Positions 1 to 4,223 of a DNA stretch of 5,123 nucleotides are shown piece after piece. The position numbers and the translations under genes were made by a program. This DNA comes from Clostridiales bacterium (lineage in GTDB: Bacteria; Bacillota; Clostridia; Oscillospirales; Oscillospiraceae). Under the pieces are notes generated by a model. It searched no databases, was not told the origin of the DNA, and saw only the letters and a list, made by a program, of their open reading frames with translations. How positions within the stretch are numbered: the stretch's first letter is position 1; each line of letters starts with the position of its first letter. The DNA lies in contig JAJQHP010000039.1 of the NCBI GenBank assembly GCA_021199695.1, positions 1 through 5,123 of the forward strand. Reading direction: 5' to 3'.

Positions 1-64
1 CTTCCTGTGTCCTGTATGCCTGATGCTGTTTTTTCTCTACCCCAACTCTTGACAGTGAGCCCCG
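1..64. other. Intergenic edge with no recognisable feature
   Basis: This short flank beyond the terminator has no supportable coding region. It contains a T6 run on the plus strand (29-34) without a clear preceding stem, and a TTGACA at 49-54 without a matching -10 box. Confidence 0.5.
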
Positions 65-104
65 AAAAAAGCAGACAGTATCGTGTCTCCATGATACTGT
101 CTGC
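65..104 (-). terminator. Strong intrinsic terminator closing the cassette
   Basis: Arms 71-82 and 93-104 form a perfect 12-bp stem with a 10-nt loop. In the minus-strand sense it is followed directly by six T residues (65-70). It lies 36 nt after the TAA of the second autokinase. On the plus strand a T5 run (110-114) also follows the stem after five bases, so it may work in both directions. Confidence 0.93.
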
Positions 105-140
105 GCTGCTTTTTGCAGTCCGTTACCGAACGAACCCGAT

Positions 141-1589
141 TTATTTTGACTCTCCATAGGAGCCGTAATGTCCGTAGCCATAGCCATAACCGTACCCATA
201 GCCGTAGCCATAGTGCCCCAATCCGGTGCTGACGCCGTTGAGGACGCAGCCCACCAGGGGCAGCTCCGCCTGGGCCAGAATCTCCGCCCCGTCCATGATG
301 CGGTTCGCCGGGGCGCAGTCCTGCCGCACCACCAGGATACCCGCGTCCAGGCATGGGGCGATCAGGGCGGTGTCGTGCATAAAGGTGCAGGGCGGCGTAT
401 CCACAATGACGTAATCCATTTCCTCCCGGCAGGCGGCGATCAGCCGTTCGAGCCTGCCGTTGGTGTAGAGAGACGCAGTGTGGGAGGTCGCCTGTCCGCC
501 GGGCAGGACGTACAGCGATTTCCCCTCCCAGGTATGAATCAGCTCGGCAGGCTCACGGCGGCCCTTCAGATAGTCCACCAGACCGTCCGTCTCTCCCCAC
601 TGGGGGACGCCCAGCGCCGCCGCCACAGAGGGGCTGCGCAGGTCGCAGTCGATGAGCAGCACCTTTGCGCCTTTGTCCGCCAGCTGCAGAGCCAGGCTCG
701 CGGAAACAGAGGTCTTGCCCTCCCCCGCCAGAGCGCTGGTGACCAGCACCGTCTTCCAGCTCCGCTTCTCCATGGTGCGGGTGAGGCGAATTTGCAGGTC
801 ATCCATAGACTCCTGATACCGGTCAGGCAGCTCTTTCAGATCTCCGGCCAGGAATCCGGGGCTTTTCCCGCGGCTTCGCCGCTTTTCCCGTACCAGGGGA
901 ACGCCTCCCAGATAGGGCGCGCTGACGTATTTTTGCAGCTCGTCCCGGTCGCTCACCGTCCGGTTGCTCAACATCAGAAACAGCAGGAGCAGCAGATAGA
1001 GGGCCATGCCCACCAGCGCAAACCGCAGGGCGTAGCCCCGGTAATTACAGCTCTCCGTGGGGGCGGTGGGCAAACCGCTCTCCTCCAGCAGCTTCAGGGA
1101 CGTGTTCCCGATGATGTACTTGGCCACTGTAGGATAGTTCTCCACCACAGCTTGCAGGATGTCGTAGGCGGTCTGCGGGTCGTCAGCGAGGACGCTGATC
1201 TGCAGCAGATTGGTGTCCCCCAGCACGGAGGCCGTGATCGTCCCCGGAACCGTCGCCGTGCCCAGGTCGTTGGCCACCACCCTGCTCAGCGCGCCGCTGG
1301 TCAAAATGTAGGGGAAGGTCGCCGCCAGCTGCTCTGTGGTCACGCTGTTGTAGTAGCGGCTGGTGGAAATGCTGGCGCTGGTGCTGGAGGTGACCACGAA
1401 GGACGCCTTTGCCTCATATTTGGGGAGATAGTTCCAGTGAGCGAACAGCAGACCCAGGACAATGCTCACCAGCAACAGAGCCAGGCCCAGCCACCAGGTA
1501 CGCAGCATCTGCTTGAACATCCCGGAAATCAGGGGGATCAGGTCAATCTTGTTTTCCTGTTCCCGTTCGGGGACAGAGCGCTCCGCCAT
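141..1589 (-). CDS. Polysaccharide co-polymerase / tyrosine autokinase fusion (Wzz-BY-kinase), copy 2
   Basis: This 482-residue protein has the same architecture as its upstream neighbour but is clearly diverged from it. The Wzz part spans about 14-208: TM1 at 32-50, an external loop at about 51-187, P174-x-x-P177, and TM2 at 188-207. The kinase has Walker A SALAGEGKTS (285-294, K292), Walker A' LLIDCDLRSP (311-320, with D314, D316 and R318), and Walker B VIVDTPP (394-400, D397). The tail from 459 to 479 contains nine tyrosines, including six consecutive Gly-Tyr pairs (461-472), and ends in GESK. The presumed EX2RX2R segment, placed 32 residues before the Walker A Lys, reads ESMDDLQ (260-266), so both Arg positions are lost and only Glu remains. 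All nucleotide-binding residues are kept, so it looks able to bind ATP. It may work with copy 1 in a mixed ring or on a different polymer; which applies is not visible. It is the last gene before a strong terminator. Confidence 0.93.
   Translation of the reverse strand: MAERSVPEREQENKIDLIPLISGMFKQMLRTWWLGLALLLVSIVLGLLFAHWNYLPKYEAKASFVVTSSTSASISTSRYYNSVTTEQLAATFPYILTSGALSRVVANDLGTATVPGTITASVLGDTNLLQISVLADDPQTAYDILQAVVENYPTVAKYIIGNTSLKLLEESGLPTAPTESCNYRGYALRFALVGMALYLLLLLFLMLSNRTVSDRDELQKYVSAPYLGGVPLVREKRRSRGKSPGFLAGDLKELPDRYQESMDDLQIRLTRTMEKRSWKTVLVTSALAGEGKTSVSASLALQLADKGAKVLLIDCDLRSPSVAAALGVPQWGETDGLVDYLKGRREPAELIHTWEGKSLYVLPGGQATSHTASLYTNGRLERLIAACREEMDYVIVDTPPCTFMHDTALIAPCLDAGILVVRQDCAPANRIMDGAEILAQAELPLVGCVLNGVSTGLGHYGYGYGYGYGYGYGHYGSYGESK
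174..209 (-). repeat. Hexanucleotide Gly-Tyr tandem repeat in the tail of autokinase 2
   Basis: Six in-frame copies of a GGNTAY unit (GGC/GGG/GGT followed by TAT/TAC) encode Gly-Tyr pairs 461-472. Units vary at the third codon positions (GGCTAC, GGCTAT, GGGTAC, GGTTAT, GGCTAT, GGCTAC), so the repeat is imperfect DNA but perfect protein. A unit is 6 bp, so gain or loss of units would keep the frame and change the number of phosphorylatable tyrosines by one each. Confidence 0.8.
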
Positions 1590-3112
1590 TATGATTTCCT
1601 CCCCTCTGTTTTCGCCTTTTCATCCGTCCGGTGGGCCTTGTCATAGTGTCCGTAGCCGTAATGACCGTAGCCGTAGGAGTGGCCGTAGCCATAATAGCTG
1701 CCATAGGTGCTGGCCCGGCCGAAGAGGCCTGTATGGACGTTGTTGAACACGCAGCCCAGCACCTTCGCCCCGCTCTCGTTGAGCTGGTCGATGGCGTCGT
1801 TGAGGAAACAGACCTCCACCACGTCCTGCTCCACCACCAGCAGACTGGCGTCCGCCAGGGAAGCGATACGGGCGCTCTCCGCCACCAGGCCCAGAGGGGA
1901 GGTGTCCAGAATAATATAGTCCGCCATCTTTTTGAGCATATCGATGGTCATGCCCATGGCCTCTGTGACCTCACGGGTCAGCAGACGCCGGTGGCTGGTG
2001 GTGCTGAACAGCACCGGGAGATTTTTCTCCATCCCCATGGGCTGAATCTGGACGGCGCCTCGCTTTTTCAGCGCGGTACCCAGGTCGCACTCCTCCTCCC
2101 GCTCTTTGGGGAGGCCCAGAATTTTGTACTGCGCCGGTTTTCGGAAATCGCAGTCCACCAGCACGGCGCTGCGGCCCTCCTGGACCAGCGCCATGGCCAG
2201 ATTCGCCGCCACGGTGGACTTGCCCTCGTTCTCCGAGACGCTGCTCACCATGAGGACACGGCCGCCCTTCCGGTCCAGCTCCCGGCGCACCCGGGTCCCC
2301 ATCATGCGGCAGGCCTCCACATAGCCGAAGCTCAGGGTGGGGTTTTCCAGGAACAGGGAGTAGCTCTTCCGATGGACACGGGCGGAGAGGGTCTTGTACT
2401 TCTGCTCGTGGGGGATGGAGGCCAGCAGCTTTGCGTCCACCTTCCGCCGGAGGTCCCACTCCGTCTTTGCCGTGTCCCGGAAATAGGAGAGGGTCCCGAA
2501 CAGCAGCGCCATGAGGACCAGGGCGATCACCCCCGCCGAAATCATGGGACGGTACACCTTCAGCGTGTTGGAGGCGCTGACGGGAATCTCCGGCGACTGG
2601 AGCATCTGGATGGTGATGTTGTCGCTCACCTCCCGGCACAGCTCTACCGCCGTGTCCATCACCGCCTGTATCATCTCATAGGCCAGCCGGGGAGATGAGG
2701 CGTTCACCGTCATGGTCATCAGGCTGGTGGAGCTGACTACGCTGATGGAGATGTCCCCGTCCAGGCTGTCTACCCCCAGGGCGCGGCAGACCCGGGTCTC
2801 CAGGATGTCGCTGTCCACCACGGTGGTGAAGGTCTCCGCCAGGGCGCTGGAGGCGGAAATGCTGTCGGAGACGGTATTGCCGCTGACGCCGCTCTTGCTG
2901 ACCACGAAGATGGCCGTGGTGGTGTACTGGGGGGTGTAGGTCAGCTGCACCACGCCGCCCGCCAGCAGGGCCGCGGCGGCGGCGGCCAGCAGGATCACCC
3001 ACCACTGGCGGCAAATATCCCGGAGCATGGAGTCCAGGTCCAGCGTCTGGGAGAGGCCGCCGGAGGCGGTGGAGGCGGGCCGGGACGCGGCCCGGGTTTC
3101 TTTCTCTGCCAT
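1589..3112 (-). CDS. Polysaccharide co-polymerase / tyrosine autokinase fusion (Wzz-BY-kinase), copy 1
   Basis: This 507-residue inner-membrane protein would control chain length and export of capsule or exopolysaccharide by ATP-dependent tyrosine autophosphorylation. The Wzz part spans about 22-212: TM1 at 38-56, an external loop of about 130 residues, the P174-x-x-P177 motif, and TM2 at 190-211. The cytoplasmic BY-kinase follows: Walker A SENEGKST (293-300, K298), Walker A' VLVDCDFRKP (317-326, with D320, D322 and R324), and Walker B IILDTSP (400-406, D403). The Tyr cluster holds nine tyrosines in Gly/His-rich context (470-490), then a charged 17-residue end. The external loop is much shorter than in proteobacterial Wzc (about 720 residues in total), so the protein looks like a joined CapA/CapB pair of Gram-positive type. 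The presumed EX2RX2R motif is EACRMMG (266-272), with Gly in place of the last Arg. Its TAA overlaps the next gene's ATG by one base. Confidence 0.93.
   Translation of the reverse strand: MAEKETRAASRPASTASGGLSQTLDLDSMLRDICRQWWVILLAAAAAALLAGGVVQLTYTPQYTTTAIFVVSKSGVSGNTVSDSISASSALAETFTTVVDSDILETRVCRALGVDSLDGDISISVVSSTSLMTMTVNASSPRLAYEMIQAVMDTAVELCREVSDNITIQMLQSPEIPVSASNTLKVYRPMISAGVIALVLMALLFGTLSYFRDTAKTEWDLRRKVDAKLLASIPHEQKYKTLSARVHRKSYSLFLENPTLSFGYVEACRMMGTRVRRELDRKGGRVLMVSSVSENEGKSTVAANLAMALVQEGRSAVLVDCDFRKPAQYKILGLPKEREEECDLGTALKKRGAVQIQPMGMEKNLPVLFSTTSHRRLLTREVTEAMGMTIDMLKKMADYIILDTSPLGLVAESARIASLADASLLVVEQDVVEVCFLNDAIDQLNESGAKVLGCVFNNVHTGLFGRASTYGSYYGYGHSYGYGHYGYGHYDKAHRTDEKAKTEGRKS
1598..1602 (-). 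promoter_or_regulatory. Ribosome binding site of the second autokinase
   Basis: GGAGG on the minus strand, inside the last codons of the first autokinase, sits 8 nt before the ATG at 1589. The TAA stop of the upstream gene and this ATG share one base (TAATG), so stop-restart translational coupling is expected. Confidence 0.85.
1643..1705 (-). repeat. Gly/His/Tyr-rich tyrosine cluster of autokinase 1
   Basis: This stretch encodes residues 470-490, with tyrosines at 470, 473, 474, 476, 480, 482, 485, 487 and 490 and histidines at 478, 484 and 489. A GYGH-Y unit of roughly five residues recurs (GYGHSY, GYGHY, GYGHY), giving an imperfect 15-bp repeat at DNA level. In BY-kinases such tails are the autophosphorylation sites presented to a neighbouring subunit. 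Confidence 0.75.
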
Positions 3113-3115
3113 GGC

Positions 3116-4006
3116 TCAGCCCTCCTCTACGATGACGATCAGGCGGACCGTTCCGGTCAGGCCGCTGTCCCGGTCCGTATAGCTGTAAGCGATCTCATAG
3201 ACGCCGGGGGTGGAGGTGTCCGTCTCGTCGTTCACCTTCACGAAATAGCGGCGGATGGTCTCTGTGTCGTCGCCTGACAGAAAGGCGTTGGAGGCCGCGC
3301 TCCAGGTATAGGTGGTGTATCCCACGGTGATGGTGTCCAGATAGTCCTCCGGGTCCACCTCCGTCCCCTGCTCCACATAGATGAGATAGTCCGTCAGGGT
3401 GAGCCGGGGAGTCTCCGTCTCATCGGAGGCGCTGTAGAAGCGCACCGTCACCGGCAGGTCCAGGGTGTCCCCTGCGCTGTTGGACACCTGGATGCGCATG
3501 GCGAACTCCCCTGCGGAGACGGACTGGGTATTGTCGTCAAAGATGATCTGCACCTGCCCGGTCAGGTCCCCGTCCAGACAGTCGGTGACGGTGAGCACGT
3601 CCAGCAGCGCGCCGGTGTCGTTGGTGGACGCGGCCAGAGGGCCGGAGAGGGTCACGGTGGGGGCGGTGTAGTCGCTGTAGACCACCTGGCGAGTGACCTT
3701 GGTCACGTTCCCGGCGGAGTCGAAGGCCGCGATAGTGGCCTCCCGCACCCCGTCGGTGATGAAGTTGCTCATGCGCTCCACCACCAGGGAGTCGGTCACG
3801 TCCCCGTCCGTCCCGTCCTGGGCGGTGACGCCCTCCAGAATCGCCGCGTCCCCGTCGGCCACGCTGACCGTGACCTCCTGGCTGTCCATGGTGATGGTGG
3901 GGCCGCGGCTGTCCGTGGTGAGCAGGCGGTAGAGCGAGACCACGCCGAAGACCGCCAGGGACACCCCGAAGGCCACGATGCAGATTCTCTGAATGATTTT
4001 TTCCAT
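3116..4006 (-). CDS. Membrane-anchored protein with three extracellular Ig-like (DUF5011/HYR-like) domains
   Basis: This 296-residue protein starts with a short basic segment (MEKIIQR) and one hydrophobic helix at about 8-27, which reads as an uncleaved signal-anchor; the rest would be outside the cell. Three beta-rich domains follow at about 35-113, 114-196 and 200-295. The first two show the hallmark of DUF5011/HYR-type Ig-like repeats: a D-x-x-DGD-[VL]-T motif (residues 64-71 and 142-149), later an Asp/Asn-Ser-AG-[ND] turn, and a TAPTVTL-type strand opening the next domain (115-120). The third keeps the G-V-Y-E-I-A-Y-S-Y-T-D core. No catalytic motif is visible. It is the first gene of the cassette, 3 nt before the first autokinase, which suggests a role with the polysaccharide export complex, such as polymer or wall binding or sensing. 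That role is inference; it could equally be an independent surface protein that is only co-transcribed. Confidence 0.85.
   Translation of the reverse strand: MEKIIQRICIVAFGVSLAVFGVVSLYRLLTTDSRGPTITMDSQEVTVSVADGDAAILEGVTAQDGTDGDVTDSLVVERMSNFITDGVREATIAAFDSAGNVTKVTRQVVYSDYTAPTVTLSGPLAASTNDTGALLDVLTVTDCLDGDLTGQVQIIFDDNTQSVSAGEFAMRIQVSNSAGDTLDLPVTVRFYSASDETETPRLTLTDYLIYVEQGTEVDPEDYLDTITVGYTTYTWSAASNAFLSGDDTETIRRYFVKVNDETDTSTPGVYEIAYSYTDRDSGLTGTVRLIVIVEEG
3121..3126 (-). promoter_or_regulatory. Ribosome binding site of the first autokinase, inside the end of the Ig-like gene
   Basis: A perfect AGGAGG on the minus strand lies 8 nt before the ATG at 3112. It is embedded in the last Glu-Glu-Gly codons of the upstream gene, whose TGA (3118-3116) is 3 nt from the ATG. 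This fixes the start codon and implies translational coupling. Confidence 0.85.
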
Positions 4007-4017
4007 AAGCGCGTTGT

Positions 4018-4025
4018 CTCCTCCT
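4018..4025 (-). promoter_or_regulatory. Ribosome binding site of the Ig-like gene, with unusually long spacing
   Basis: AGGAGGAG on the minus strand lies upstream of the ATG at 4006. The full AGGAGG match leaves 13 nt to the start codon; using the downstream GGAG leaves 11. Both are longer than the 8 nt seen for the two autokinase genes. It still supports the ATG at 4006 as the start, because no better start-site pair lies nearby and the resulting protein opens with a signal-anchor. Confidence 0.65.
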
Positions 4026-4027
4026 GC

Positions 4028-4047
4028 CCGGCGGCGCGGGCCGCCGG
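4028..4047 (-). promoter_or_regulatory. Hairpin 4 abutting the Shine-Dalgarno of the Ig-like gene
   Basis: Seven perfect G/C pairs join 4028-4034 to 4041-4047 around a 6-nt loop. The stem ends two bases upstream of the AGGAGG at 4025-4020, so in RNA it would sit directly beside the ribosome binding site and could tune translation of the first cassette gene. The region is very GC-rich, so a 7-bp stem by chance is possible. Confidence 0.35.
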
Positions 4048-4066
4048 TTTAGGCACTACAAACGTT

Positions 4067-4094
4067 GGGAGCAGCGGAAGGTCCCGCTGCCCCC
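4067..4094 (-). promoter_or_regulatory. Hairpin 3 in the intergenic leader
   Basis: Arms 4067-4077 and 4084-4094 form an 11-bp stem around a 6-nt loop (GACCTT in the minus-strand sense). Seven inner pairs are perfect. The pair at 4070/4091 is U-G in minus-strand RNA but A-C in plus-strand RNA, the same strand asymmetry as in the two preceding hairpins. It is followed by AACGTTTGTAG, which is only weakly U-rich. Confidence 0.45.
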
Positions 4095-4111
4095 GTGACC
4101 GTTGTCTGTCC

Positions 4112-4152
4112 GCAGAAACAGCCCCGTTTGGGACGCAAGGGGCCGTTTCTGC
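4112..4152 (-). promoter_or_regulatory. Long hairpin 2 in the intergenic leader
   Basis: Arms 4112-4125 and 4139-4152 form a 14-bp stem with a 13-nt loop. The one non-Watson-Crick position (4120/4144) is G-U in minus-strand RNA and A-C in plus-strand RNA. No U-tract follows in the minus direction (the next bases read GGACAGACAACGG), which argues against simple intrinsic termination. It may be an RNA-processing or stability element, or part of an attenuation or antitermination leader for the Ig-like/autokinase cassette. The function is inferred only from position and structure. Confidence 0.55.
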
Positions 4153-4160
4153 TGCGAAGT

Positions 4161-4191
4161 CGCCCCGCCTGACCGTACATCAGACGGGGCG
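4161..4191 (-). terminator. GC-rich hairpin 1 after the surface-protein gene; possible terminator or leader structure
   Basis: Arms 4161-4172 and 4180-4191 form a 12-bp stem around a 7-nt loop. The only imperfect pair (positions 4168/4184) is A-C if the plus strand is transcribed but G-U in minus-strand RNA, so the structure suits the minus-strand transcript. It lies 33 nt after the stop codon of the surface-protein gene. No U-run follows it on the minus strand, so it is not a textbook intrinsic terminator. The plus-strand side is followed by a T-rich stretch (4192-4210), so it could also stop antisense transcription. Confidence 0.55.
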
Positions 4192-4223
4192 TTCGTTTGG
4201 GTTTAAATGTTTACGGGAGGGGC

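Noticed and set aside
11..34. A second terminator ending in the T6 run at 29-34.
   Set aside because: No convincing stem precedes the T-run; only very short, non-inverted matches are present.
49..77. A plus-strand promoter starting at TTGACA (49-54).
   Set aside because: At 16-18 nt spacing the -10 position holds bases of the terminator stem, with no resemblance to TATAAT.
168..1646. A 492-codon open frame on the plus strand, antisense to autokinase 2.
   Set aside because: It mirrors the codons of a clear kinase gene in GC-rich DNA, its protein is low-complexity (Gln/Arg/Ala/Gly) without recognisable motifs, and its start falls inside the Gly-Tyr repeat.
1971..2639. A 222-codon alternative frame on the minus strand inside autokinase 1.
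   Set aside because: It is a +1/-1 frame shadow rich in Pro, Gly and Arg, while the other frame carries all kinase motifs without interruption.
1631..2698. A 355-codon open frame on the plus strand, antisense to autokinase 1.
   Set aside because: It is a shadow of the opposite-strand gene. Its hydrophobic Val/Ala start is simply the reverse reading of the Gly-Tyr tail codons, and no plausible ribosome binding site was seen.
4112..4191. A CRISPR-like or mobile-element repeat made by the consecutive inverted repeats.
   Set aside because: The stems differ in sequence, spacing and loop size. There are no direct repeats, no flanking target duplications and no transposase.
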